The notes below the pieces were generated by a model. It was not told where the DNA came from. It saw only the letters and a list, made by a program, of their open reading frames with translations, and ran no database searches. The translations under genes were made by a program, and so were the position numbers. Of a stretch of DNA of 64,000 bases, positions 35,541-46,759 are shown piece after piece. The DNA lies in the NCBI RefSeq assembly GCF_932294415.1, contig NC_065535.1, forward strand, positions 70,673,362 to 70,737,361, written 5' to 3'. The DNA is from Quercus robur. Lineage: Eukaryota; Streptophyta; Magnoliopsida; Fagales; Fagaceae. How positions within the stretch are numbered: position 1 is the stretch's first letter; the number at the start of each line of letters is the position of its first letter.

Positions 35541-36287
35541 CATTAAGTGGAGTAATGCTAGGGAAACACTCATTCTCACACCCAATGCATCAAAGGAAGA
35601 ATAAAATACAAAACAAATCAAGTTAGAAACACTAAATAAATAAATAAAAAACTAATAATGCATATTTAATGTGATAGAATCATCATCAAATTTTGGAAAA
35701 CGATAGGTTGCCAAAGGAAAGAGACAGATGGTATAGAAAAAAATCAATACAAAGTAATAAAGAGTAGATAAAGAAAAAAAAAAAAAAACAAACGTCAATT
35801 AGTAATTGTTGATTAGAAAAAAAAGAGGTTGTAAGGAAAAGTAAAAAGTAAAATAGAGATTACCATGTGGAGAACATTAAAAACTTTACAGTGTAGTAAC
35901 ATAAACCGTTAAATTCACTTAAAAAATTAAATCAACAATTAAATACAATCATAGTACTAAATTTAAATTTAAAACTAATCAAACTCTAACTATGGAAACC
36001 AAATAAATCATAAATAAAAAAGAGATGTTCTTTGATAGTAGTAGAAATTACATAAGAAATAAAGTTAGAAAATTTAAAAATACATTTTTTGATTTATAAT
36101 ATGAGATGGGTTCAAGTTACACCTGGTGTAACTCTAAAGAGTTACACATTTTTTAAATCATTAGATTTAAGTAGATCCAATGGTCAAAAAAAGACCCTCA
36201 TTAATGCTAACATTCTTACAAGTATCTCATTAATTATCCCTTGTTTATTGCATTCAATACGTATCTCTAAACCCAACAAAAGAATAC

Positions 36288-36292
<5 letters not shown>

Positions 36293-36326
<34 letters not shown>
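36293..36326. repeat. (TC)n microsatellite
   Basis: About 17 TC dinucleotides directly before the tandem array at 36,327-36,960. Confidence 0.95.
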
Positions 36327-36329
<3 letters not shown>

Positions 36330-36960
36330 TCAGTGTTCAAGCCTTTGTCTTTCTGTTTGCTACTCCTCCTCCACCATTGTTCCAGGTTGCTGCCAGAAAA
36401 AAAAAAAAAGAAAAAAAAAAAAAAAAAGAAAAAAAAAAAGAAAAGATGAGTGTTGTGAGTGCTCTGTTTCTATTGTGAGTGCGCTCTCTCTATGTTTGGT
36501 GTTCAAGCCTTTGTCTCTCTATTTGCTGCTCCTCCACCATTGTTCAAGGTTGCCGCCACCAAAAAAAAAAAACCGATCGCATTAACGTGTTGTGAGTGCT
36601 CTGTTTCTACTGTGAGTGCTTTCTCTCTACGTTTGGTGTTCAAGCCTTTGTCTCTCCGTTTACTGCTCCACCATTGTTCCAGGTTGCCGCCAAAAAAAAA
36701 AAAAACCGATCGCATTAACGTGTTGTGAGTTCTCTGTTTCTATTGTGAGTGCTCTCTCTCTACATTTGGTGTTCAAGCCTTTGTCTCTCCGTTTGCTGCT
36801 CCTCCACCATTATTCCAGGTTGTCGCCACAAAAAAAAAAAAAAAAAAAAAAAAAAAAACACAAAACCAATCGCATTAACGTGTTGTGAGTGCTCTGTTTC
36901 TATTGTGAGTACAAATCGCATTAAGCTCCACCATTGTTCCACCTCGACCATTGTGAGTAC
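36327..36960 (+). repeat. Tandem array, about 4.5 copies of a 130-165-bp unit
   Basis: Each copy has GTGTTCAAGCCTTTGTCT, a GCTCCTCCACCATTGTTCC stretch, GTTGCCGCC, a poly-A of varying length, CGATCGCATTAACGTG and GTGAGTGCTCTGTTTCTA. Copies start near 36,332, 36,499, 36,638 and 36,769, and a partial one follows. The array sits 0.75 kb upstream of the FAR1-type pseudogene. It could be its amplified leader, but that is inference. The open frames across it are composition artefacts. Confidence 0.85.
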
Positions 36961-37707
36961 TCTGTTTCTATTTTTCCTTTCTTTTATGTTATGAGTGCTC
37001 TGTTTTTTTTTTCCTTTTCTGGAACACAGTAAATGGTTCACAAAGAATCATGTGGCAATACAGATTTATTAAAACCATTGTATGTGTAGTAAATTTAGAG
37101 AAACTTACACTGTGGCTTACATCGTTGGTAGTTCCCTAGTTACATCCCCAAGTTGTGAGTGCTCTAAAAAAAACTAACACTGTGACTTACACTATTGAAT
37201 AGTTGAAGAAATTGATAAACAAAAGACATCACTGAAGCTAGACATGAACATATTAATTCTTTTTTTCTTTTGCGAGAAAGATACATGAACTTATATAGGT
37301 GGCTGATGATGATATAATAATGGACAAACAGCAATTTGCCAACCAATTAATGATTTTGATGATGTAACTGCTCTTGAGCAATTTAATAAAAAACATTATC
37401 TGGCAGAAATATCTAGTTTTCATGTTCCAAATCCGTAATTAGACTGATGGAATATATATTTTTTTTATTTAAAAAATTTCATGTTTTCAAAGTCAAAATT
37501 GAATTTGAGTGTCAACTTGAGTGTTTGGTTATGATTATGTACATTTTTATATCTTTGTCATATTTACAATTTCAAGTCAATTTGAGTGTTTGATTATGAT
37601 TATGTACATTTTTATATCTTTGTCATTTTAAATATTTTTATTTAAAATGTTTGCATTTTTTTTTTTGTTCATTATTTGTATTGGTTCTTATATTTACTAA
37701 ATCACAA

Positions 37708-40057
37708 ATGGAACGTGAAGAGTTATATGATGCCCTAGACAATTCGAGACCATCATAACAAGAGTTACCGCTTGAAGATTTTGGTGATTGTGAGTTGAAA
37801 TCCAAGCCATATGTTGGAATGCAATTTGACTCCCTTGATGATGTTGAAACTTTTTACAAAGAATTTGCCAAAAAAGAAGGTTTTGAAATCCGTATCCGTA
37901 CGAGTAAAAAAGCACCCAGAAGTGATGATGTAACAAGTCGTATTTATGTATGTTGTAGTGAAGGGCAGCGCAAAACAAAAAATGCATTAGACAATGGTTT
38001 GATTAGAGATGATGAAAACAAGGCTCGTAGAAGTTGCTCAAGTCTTAGAACTGGATGTGAAGCAATGCTTAGGGTCATGAAGAATAAGAAGTTGCAGAAA
38101 TGGGTTGTGAAGGGATTTGACAACAACCACAATCATAGTATTATTAGTCCAAAGAGTGTGTCATACCTCCGATGCCACAAAAAAAATGTCTACTGCTGCT
38201 AAGAGTCTAGTTGAAAATTTTGGTGAAGAAGGTCTTCCAACAGGAAAAGTTGCCATGATGTTCAATGTAGGTGACCAAACATTTACAAGTAGAGATTGTT
38301 GGAATTACTTGAGAGATGTTAGGGGAAAAAATCTAGATGTTGGAGATGCCTCAGCTGTCCTTAATTATTGCCAAAAACAACAAGCTCAAAACTCCAATTT
38401 CTTTTATGCAATTCAATGTGATGATGTTGGCCATATGGTTAATTTTTTTTGGATGGATGCGCGATCAAGAATGGCTTATCAATACTTTGGGGATATAGTG
38501 ACATTTGACACAACTTACAAAACAAACAAGTATGATATGCCATTTGCTCCTTTTACGGGGTTAAACCATCATTGTCAATCAATTTTATTTGGTTGTGCAT
38601 TCTTGCAAGATGAGACAGAACAAACTTTTGTGTGGCTATTTGAAACTTGGCTTCAAGCAATGTGGGGGAAGGAACCAAAATCTATTATTACTGATCAAGA
38701 TTTAGCCATGGGTGCAGCCATTGCAAAGGTATTCCCAAGAACTCGTCATCGTCTTTGTCTTTGGCATATTAAGAAGAAATTTCCAGAGAAACTTTCCCAT
38801 ATATATCATAAGAATTCAATATTCAAACGTGAGTTGAAGAGATGCATTCGTGAGTCACCTAGTGTGGAAAAATTTGAGGAGGCTTGGAAGAGCCTAATAT
38901 TGACTTATGGCTTGGAGAGAAATGAATGGCTTGAAGGATTATATAATATTCGAGAGTCATGGGTACCGGTTTACAATAGAAATACTTTCTTTGCAAGAAT
39001 GAACACGACCCAGAGAAGTGAAAGCATCAATGCGTTCTTTGACTCCTTTGTTAACTCAAGAACTACATTAAAGGATTTTGTGGTCAAATTTGCAAAGGCG
39101 GTGGACAGTCATTATAAGAAAGAAAGGAAGGAAGACTTTGATTCAAGACATAAAACACCTTCTTTGGTAATTGGCTCAAAAATAGAGCATCAAGCTGCTT
39201 CTATATACACGAGAACCATATTTAACAAGTTCCAAAAAGAATTGGTGAGTAGTAACCACTTTACAAAGGAAAAGGTTGAGAAAAATGGAACTTTTTATAG
39301 GTACAAAGTAACAAGTTCCTTTAATCCAGATGATGCATTTATTGTGAAGCTGAACTTGGAATCAAAAGTTTGTGAATGTGACTGCCAACTTTTTGAGTTT
39401 ATGGGAATTGTTTGTAGGCACATGTTATTAATCTTCCACGTTAAAAATATTTTTCAGATTCCTAGCCACTACATCCTACAACGTTGGACAAAAGAAGCAA
39501 ATAAAGAACTCAAAAGTGTAGAATATAGATCAAGCTTTGAGGATGAGCATCATATGTCAAGAGCCTTACGAAGCATCCATGTTTGTCAACGTGTAAGTCA
39601 ATTGTCTTACCTTGCTGAAAAATCTGAAGATATATATAAAATGATAATCTCAGACTTAGACCATACCCTTAAGAAAGCTTTTGGAATGGAAAATGAACTG
39701 CTTGAAGATAAGGAAGATGATGAAATGGATATGCATCACAAGAGTGGTGAATCAGCTGACATTGTTGAAGTAGAAGACTGCTCTGTCATTGTTCCTTTAA
39801 ATATAAAAGATCCACATGTATCACAAACCAAAGGTCAAAAGAAAAGTACCGAGAAACAAGGTCCTAGTGGGAGAATTAAAGGTGGGCTTGAAATATCCTT
39901 AGCTCGTGCAACGACAAAAAGACGATCTTGTCAACTTTATGGGGGTTATGGTCATAATCGTCGTACTTGTAAACAATTTAATGGCGAAGGAAGTGATTAC
40001 CAAGATGAAGAAAACATTACAGAGGTTGATGACAATGATATTGATGATTTAGCATAA
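37708..40057 (+). pseudogene. FAR1/FRS-type MULE transposase-derived gene, disrupted
   Basis: It has the full FAR1-RELATED SEQUENCE layout. A FAR1 DNA-binding domain (37,820-38,150: DVETFYKEFAKKEGF... TGCEAML... NHNH) is followed by the MULE transposase core (38,400-38,800, with FDTTY and ITDQD acidic motifs and CLWHIKKKF). A SWIM zinc finger CECDC...CRHM lies at about 39,370-39,430. It could be a domesticated regulator or a transposon transposase. It is broken: TAA at 37,756-37,758, 16 codons after the likely start, and a frame change at the run of eight A at 38,179-38,186, where one A too many separates LRCHKK from MSTAAKSLVE. The C-terminal zinc-knuckle-like motif CQLYGGYGHNRRTC lacks one expected Cys. 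From 38,187 on, 620-odd codons stay open, so the breaks are recent or sequencing errors in a homopolymer. Confidence 0.85.
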
Positions 40058-40179
40058 AGTGAGTTCTTTCATTACATTTTTCGAGTCTTTTTTTTTTTTA
40101 AAGAATTTTTTATTATAATAATATATATCTCATGTTTCAAATTTACTTATACCTTTTTTTATTCTACCGTAGGTACATG

Positions 40180-40855
40180 TAGGGCTGTCCACGGGTCAGT
40201 CCGGGTCGGGTTTGTGCCCAACCCAGAACCGACCAGATCACTTCGGGTCTCCTAAACATGGACCCGCCGCCGACCCGCCGACGGCAACGGTTCGGGTGGT
40301 CGGACGTCAAAATTTTCCGGTCAGTTTCCGGTCGGACTCGGATTGTGAGAATCGCGCCGGATTTTTGCCAAAATCTTCTTATTTTTGCTGGATCTGACCG
40401 GATTTCGAAGAGAACTTGGCTGATCTCAACGAGCTTAGGCCGAACTTGAAGAGATCTTGGCAGATCTCAACGAGATCAGGCTCGATCTCGAAGAGATCCG
40501 GCGAGATCTCGAAGAGATCAGGCCAGATCTCGACGAGATCAGGCCCGATCTCGAAGAGATCCGGCGAGATCTCGAAGAGATCAGGCCAGATATCGACGAG
40601 ATCTCGCCGGATCTCGACAGATCGGACAAAATCCTACCGGCGAACTACTTCAATCGACGGAGAAAGATTTTCCGGTGTGTTTTCCGGTCGGGTCGGTTGA
40701 AATCGGTTTTCCATGCTTTAACCCGTCAACCGACCCGCCGAACTCGGATTTTGGGATCGGGGATCCGCCGCCGACCGTCACCGGCGTCGGGTCGGCCGGT
40801 TCTCGGGCCGGATCGGGCGGGTGGGTCGGTTACCGGGTCTGGTTGGACACCCCTA
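40180..40855. mobile_element. GC-rich non-autonomous hAT element
   Basis: The ends TAGGGCTGTCCAC and the inverse of TAGGGGTGTCCAA are flanked by a perfect 8-bp duplication GGTACATG (40,172-40,179 and 40,856-40,863). Subterminal GGGTCGG/CCGACCC words lie on both sides. The middle is a 21-bp palindromic minisatellite. No transposase. It lies 120 bp after the FAR1-type pseudogene. Confidence 0.9.
40401..40624 (+). repeat. 21-bp palindromic minisatellite, about 10 units
   Basis: The unit is GATCTCGA(A/C)GAGATC plus six bases (AGGCCA, CGGCGA and similar). The 15-bp core is a perfect or near-perfect palindrome. Because 21 is a multiple of three, one plus frame reads a seven-residue repeat (DLEEIRP/R) and the minus strand reads an SRSGLIS-type repeat. 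The first three units are degenerate. Confidence 0.85.
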
Positions 40856-40902
40856 GGTACATGTGGCTGAAGAAAATCACAAAATGATCATTCCTTGGTG
40901 GA

Positions 40903-40908
<6 letters not shown>

Positions 40909-40932
<24 letters not shown>
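40909..40932. repeat. (TA)n microsatellite
   Basis: About 12 TA dinucleotides. From here to 41,230 there is no gene. Confidence 0.9.
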
Positions 40933-40934
<2 letters not shown>

Positions 40935-41259
40935 AGTCCAAGTAGCTGAAGGAACTATGTTTAAGGAGCTATGTTGTTAATCATGATGAAATAGTTTTAT
41001 TTGGTTTTTTGTTTTGTTTTTTTAAGGACCTATGTTGGAATACTGTTTTTGCTTCAGTTTAATGTCATTAACAGTGTGTTTTTAAGGACCTATGTTGGAA
41101 TACTGTTATTTAAGGACATATGCCTCATTTTTTCAGATTTTCTACTGCTCACCTCTTGTTTTGAGGGGGTACTTGCAGCTTTGTGTTTGCTTTTTTAATA
41201 ACAGTTTCTTAGAATTGATCTATCTTTGTTTGTCGTTCTAAATAATAGGTAGTATAGCT

Positions 41260-42010
41260 GCTTTAAGTTACTGCATTAGTGGTTTTGCACTGTTTACAGC
41301 ACTTACTGCATTGCATTAGCATAGTTGTTTGTTTACTGCATTGCACTATTTGTTTACTGCACTGCATAAGTTACTGCATTAGTGGTTTTTTTTTTACTGC
41401 ACTTTACTGCACTGCATAAGTTACTGCATTAATGGTTTTTTTTACTGCACTTACTGCACAACATTAGCATAGTTGTTTATTTACTGCACTGTATAAGTTA
41501 CTGCATTAGTGGTTTTTTTTACTGCACTGCATTAGCATAGTTATTTGTTTACTACATTGCACTGTTTGTTTACTGCACTGCATAAGTTATTGCATTAGTA
41601 GTTTTTTTTTAGTCTGCACTGCATAAGTTACTGCACAAGTTCTGCACTGTTTACAACACTTACTGCACTTTACTGCACTTACTGCATTGCATTAGCATAG
41701 TTGTTTGTTTACTGCACTGCACTGTTTGTTTACTGCACTGCATAAGTTACTGCATTAGTGATTTTTTTTACTGCACTGCATTAGCATAGTTGTTTGTTTA
41801 CTGCACTGCACTGCATAAGTTACTGCATTAGTTGTTTGTTTACTGCACTGCACTGTTTGTTTATTGCACTGCATAAGTTACTGCATTAGTGATTTTTTTT
41901 ACTGCACTGCATTAGCATAGTTGTTTGTTTATTGCACTGCACTATTTGTTTACTACACTGCATAAGTTACTGCATTAGTGGTTTTTTTTACTGCACTGCA
42001 TTGTTTGTAC
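41260..42010. repeat. Complex ACTGCA-based minisatellite
   Basis: Shuffled repeats of TTTACTGCACTGCA, TAAGTTACTGCATTAGT, TTAGCATAGTTGTTTG and short poly-T, in higher-order units of roughly 60-90 bp. TGCA is self-complementary, so both strands look alike. 42,011-42,832 has no supported gene. A minus-strand frame at 42,325-42,552 is protein-like in composition but unrecognised. Confidence 0.85.
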
Positions 42011-42832
42011 CTATATCAATGGCACTGTGACTGTCATTTAGTCTCCATCAATCTTGGGAATTCAATTGGGATGACTATAAAACCAAACCAAACCAATAAA
42101 TTTGATGCATTTAACTATAAACAAGTGTGCTTATACAAAACTTAGACATATGATTACAGATAGTTCAAGAAGTGCTGTAAACTCATGTTTGAACGACTGT
42201 AGACTAGTTTAAAAGTGAATTAATGTGGAACTAGTCTTTACAAACAATCAGATCATTACACGTGTATATAAAATCACAATTAACAATTAAAAACTAATCC
42301 TAAACTACAGGTAGTATAGCTACTTTAAATTACTGCACTGTCTACAATGTTTACTACACTTTTAATTGCACTGTCGCTTAGGTAGTCTTGGCTTGAACTC
42401 TTCCAATGCACTGTTATGGCATTTTGCCTCTCTACTTGAGTCTTTGTCTTGATACACTCCAATACTAGGAGCAGAAAGCATTTCCGTACAAGACCTTGTG
42501 CAATTCGCGCCTGTAAAAGAGGCAAAGGAACTCCATCATTTTTATAATACATATTAAAAAAAACTCCATGAAATACTGTCTAGAAAAGTATAAGGAATTC
42601 AATAGAAGCATTACACAGAATTGACTATTATTGTCATTGGAAGATTAGTTCTAGAACCATATATTTCTTTTATGCTAGAAAGAGTTGAGTTCTCCTCAAC
42701 CCATTCAAGAACTATGTATCCAAGATTGTAGTGTGGGCAGGGCTCTTCATTTTACATTGCTCCATTGCTGAATATGTATGGTTGAGCACAAACCAAAAAT
42801 ACACTATTACTTTCAAAAATCTAATGAACAAT

Positions 42833-43548
42833 CACTACAAATACAACAAAATATTTATATAGTAGTTTTAGACAAAATATCGCATATACAAGTTAAAATT
42901 GTTGCAATAGTAACTTAAAAGTGTTAAATTATTGCATCAACAATAATAGATTGCAATAACTTATAATTTTTAACTGCAACAGAAACTTTAATATATTATG
43001 AAAAATTGTTGCAATAACTTAAAATGAAAGAATCATTGCAATAAATTGATATCAATTGTTTTTGTAATCTATTGCAACAAAAATTTCGAATTAATAGCTA
43101 TTGCATCGAAGTTACCATTGTAATAATTTTATATTAATTCTTTTACAATCTATTGCAATGACAAACGTGTAACTGCAATGAATATATCGTTGCAATAACT
43201 TTGTATCAATTATTTCATAGTCAATCGCAGTGACAAAATGAATTAATTGTCTATTACAATGAAGATATCATTGCAGTAATTTAATCCGACTTATTTTATT
43301 CTATTATAACAAGTTTCGTGAAGTAATAGCCTATACTTACAAGATATTCGAAATAGTAAATTGTTTATTACAACAATATATATATCAAAGTTATTATTAA
43401 AATATTTGGAGTTTATTGCAACAAAAATTTTTATTGCATAAACCTATTACCTCAAATTTTATTGCAGCATCTTGTATCAACTATTACAATGACTTTAATG
43501 TTATTGTAATGGTTTTTTTCGTTGCAATAAACATTTTTTCTTGTAGTG
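42833..43548. mobile_element. Non-autonomous CACTA element
   Basis: Starts CACTACAA and ends TTGTAGTG, flanked by the 3-bp duplication AAT (42,830-42,832 and 43,549-43,551). This is the CACTA/EnSpm signature. The interior is AT-rich and packed with ATTGCAATA-type words in both orientations, as is common in CACTA subterminal regions. No transposase. Confidence 0.85.
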
Positions 43549-44705
43549 AATGCTACCTCTTATTTATCATCTTTGTTATGCAATTCATCAGATAGTAAAT
43601 ATATGATAATGGTAAAAGGCATTACAAATGAGATCACTAAAAAATATATATGAAATTAATTAGCTACTATCATTATGGAGTAGTAGTCTATAATTTTACA
43701 CATCCAAAAAAGTGGAATATGTAGAGTTTTCTTAAAGATATGTGTAAAGATTCACTATATGTGTGTGTATAAAGGTAAAAAAAGTGTATATTTAAGGTTT
43801 TTATTAACTTAAAAACTAATGAAAGAATAATGGTTAATAACTAAAATTATAGTATTAATAAAATATTTAATGAGACTATCCTAAAAAAATTATCACGCGT
43901 AACGTGCGGGTATGTGACTAGTAAAATATAATAACTATGTCTTTCCAATGTCTCTGGCATCACGACGATTGCCAAGCGTAATTAAGGTGGTTGGATGGTT
44001 GCTTGCAACAAACTATGAGATTAGGTAGTGCAGTAAAGTGTATGGACCTACTAGGCGTGGTTCTTACATCCCACTTTTGGTTCTTTATTTTTTTGCTTTC
44101 AATTGATACCCATTAAAGGAGATTACAGTGACACAACTTAACCTCAATAATAATGAAAACTTTGCCATCAAAGTACAGCATTTGCAATACATATGCACAT
44201 CAGGATTCAAGACCCCTTAGCAAGAAAAAATTAACACACAAAAATAATGACAAATTCATCTTATATGCACTGACCTTAAACACTTTTTTGGTACCAAGCA
44301 TAACATTTGACTCTGACTCATCAGGATTCAACTCAAGAGTTACAGAAATATTCTTCTTGCGATTACCACGTAGCACCCCCACAGTAACCTGAGTACTAAA
44401 ATAATTAAATATACACTTCTAGAAGCTAATTAAATCAGCTACAACTCTATAAATTTTTAACTAAGCATCTTTATATATTTTCAAGCTATTAATCAAAAAG
44501 TTCCTCAGCCACAGTAAAATGGAATAAGCTCATATATTGCATGATAAGAACATAATAGAAAACCAAACAATTATTTTAGCATGCTTTTAAATTTTCTATT
44601 ATGCCTTATAGATATGAGCTCATCGTGCAATAATGAGCTCCATATGCCTTGTAGAGTGGTGTTGCATGTGCAAGAACAATTTAACTTTTTGTTGACTTCT
44701 TCTAA

Positions 44706-45608
44706 GGTCAAAATTGGGAATTAAGCCCATTTTCCCAACTATAGTTAGTAGTCACGGTTTCAAAAGTATATATTTTATAACATCTCGAGTCATAGATACT
44801 CAATTTTGGCCTATAAATTGAGTCTCAAAGACTCGATTTCCATGGTCTGATCACGTCTGATGTGACATTTTTTCCATGTGGCGTCTACCTGGAAATCAAG
44901 TCTCTAAGGCCAAATTTATAAACCAAAAAAATTTTAAGTCGCAAGTCTCTCAGCCATTTTCAGAAATACCCAAAAAAAAAAAAATTTAAGAAATACCAGA
45001 AACACAACAATCCCAGCACAATCAGATTAGAGAGAGAAAGAATCTAGAGACCCAAATCAGATAGGACAGAGAGCTCACCTCTCCGGGTTGATGCTTGGGC
45101 AGCGTGACCTGGGTCGCACGGCCTGGACAACACAGCCTAGTTGCACAGCCTGGTCGCGCGACTTGGGCAGCGCCGCCTGGTCGCGCGGCTTGGGCAGTGC
45201 AACCTGGGTCGCGCGGCTTGGGCAACGTGGCCTGGGTCGCGTGGCGTGGTCTGGCTGGCTGTGGGTTGTCTGGATCAAGTGGCTGTGGGTTGTACTATTT
45301 CCGATGACCTCCTTTCATTTTCCTTTCTATACTCATATTAAAATTGTACCAATAATCACACACACACACTTAAAACGCACACGCACTTAAAAAGCAAGGT
45401 GGCTTATAAATTGAGTCTTAGAGACTTGATTTCCAGGTAGTCGCCACGTGTAAAAAATGCCACATCAGACGTGATCAGACCATGAAAATCGATTTATAGG
45501 CCCTAAATTGAGTCTTTTAGACTCGAGATGTTGGAAAAAAATATAGTTTGAAAACAATGCCTACTAATTATATTGTTTGGCAAACAATGTTAATTTCCAA
45601 TTTTGGCC
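44706..45608. mobile_element. Mutator-like element with GC-rich repeat core
   Basis: The ends GGTCAAAATTGG and the inverse of GGCCAAAATTGG begin inverted repeats of about 230 bp, including ACATCTCGAGTC and TGGTCTGATCACGTCTGA on both sides. A perfect 10-bp duplication CTTCTTCTAA flanks it (44,696-44,705 and 45,609-45,618). The core at 45,090-45,275 repeats GCCTGG(G)TCGC / TTGGGCA units of about 20-30 bp. Proline/alanine/arginine-rich open frames there come from that composition. Confidence 0.85.
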
Positions 45609-45875
45609 CTTCTTCTAATGTAACCATATAAGCTTTTAAAACTCATATTTTCCCACATCATTATACTTATATATTTTTTAATTTAGTTTTCAGAGTTACA
45701 AATAATCCTAAACTATGTTAGGATAACTAACTGTGACACCCAATACTAAATAACTTTTGATTAGTGTCCATTTAAACTAAATAGAACTCAGTCTTCTTGG
45801 ATAAAGCAATTTAGTAATTAACACAAACAAATTTGATTTATTGAGGTTTGATCTTCAATAAAAAGAATCCTTATT

Positions 45876-46020
45876 AATGGTTCGTTTGGATTGAGGGAGA
45901 GAGAGGGAGGAGTATAGTAGAGTAGAGTAGATTTAGCACAAAATTAGCTTATTTTTAGCCAACTCTACTCTACTCCCCTCCACTCCCCCTTCTTCCCCCC
46001 TCCATCCATACAGGCCATAA
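45876..46020. mobile_element. Short foldback MITE
   Basis: ATGGTTCGTTTGGAT on the left pairs with the inverse of ATGGCCTGTATGGAT on the right. The intervening GAGGGAG...AGTAGAG and CTCTACTCTACTCC stretches pair as a long hairpin. The target duplication was not resolved. Confidence 0.55.
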
Positions 46021-46759
46021 ATTAGGTATGCTCTTTTCCACAAATTTTATGATTATTTTTTAATTTATTAATACTTATTAAAAACGTTATTATATAAAGT
46101 CTTTGATTCTATCAAACATTGTCATCAGAGAAAGTTTCCCATTTTGAAATAACCATCTCTGTCTCTGCTCCTCGCACCATCCCCCCACCCAACACACACA
46201 CACACACACAGCACATAAGAACATCAAAGAAATGAAAACACAACCATACCTTATCACCCTCTTTACATAGGTCAAGAATTTTAAACAAATCATTGTTGTT
46301 GGTGACCTCTTTATCATTCACAAATTCTATGATGTCACCCCGAATGCTGGCATGACGATCGGCTTTTCGTAGGCCTTGCAGCATAGAGATTGATCAACAG
46401 TCACTGAATGGAAGCAGAAAACCATCAAACTTAAAGAAGCTGAAGTCAGCCAAAGGATGATCAAAACAAAGCATCTTGTCTAATAACCAGGAAACTAATT
46501 TCAATGATATTCATAACTCTCAAAGAAAAATGAGCATGACACTTAGCAGGTAGGAAATTCATTTCAAGAAAGCGTACATACCACTTTAGCAGCTAGCCCA
46601 TCCACAGCAACATCTATTACAAGCAGCTAATCCGATTCACCCAGCAACTGAACAAATGACAACGTAATTCCTAAATGTAGATTTAAGACCTTCCCATCTC
46701 TCACCAACTAGTCAATAATGCCATGTACCTAGATATGCAAGGAGGATAGTGACTTAGTC

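Larger units (their letters stand above)
34010..43921 (+). mobile_element. Candidate 9.9-kb Helitron
   Basis: The left end TCTATATATTACTAAAAGC follows an A and has the usual plant Helitron 5' form. The right end has a CACG/CGTG hairpin (CACGCGTAACGTGCGGG), then GACTAG before a T. Between them I see no Rep/helicase gene, so it would be non-autonomous. The span holds a duplicated 0.66-kb block, a FAR1-type pseudogene, a hAT MITE, a minisatellite and a CACTA MITE. The two ends could also belong to different elements; their distance makes the pairing uncertain. Confidence 0.45.
44275..46728 (-). pseudogene. DEG1-like (DegP/HtrA) protease fragment, decayed
   Basis: Only the C-terminal part is present. 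Exon pieces on the minus strand are 46,728-46,582 (linker and start of PDZ), about 46,376-46,250 (PDZ: RGDIIEFVNDKEVTNNNDLF... CKEGDK), and 44,388 to about 44,275 (VLRGNRKKNISVTLE... PDES). The order and wording fit plastid DEG1/DEG5/DEG8 proteases. The first piece has two in-frame TAG stops, at 46,710-46,708 and 46,629-46,627, and its donor phase does not fit the next piece. The catalytic Ser protease domain is absent, and upstream of 46,728 I find only repeats. The gap between the last two pieces holds a Mutator-like element (44,706-45,608). Not functional as a protease. Confidence 0.75.

Noticed and set aside
40457-40870. 137-residue frame with a DLEEIR heptad repeat
   Set aside because: Lies wholly inside a hAT MITE and comes from its 21-bp minisatellite; no evidence of transcription. 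Kept as a finding, not a gene.
42325-42552. 75-residue minus-strand frame between the minisatellite and the CACTA element
   Set aside because: The composition is protein-like but I recognise no domain and find no partner exons; not enough to call a gene.
45022-45390. Frames with repeated Ala/Arg/Pro or Trp/Gly motifs
   Set aside because: All come from the GCCTGGGTCGC repeat core of a Mutator-like element.
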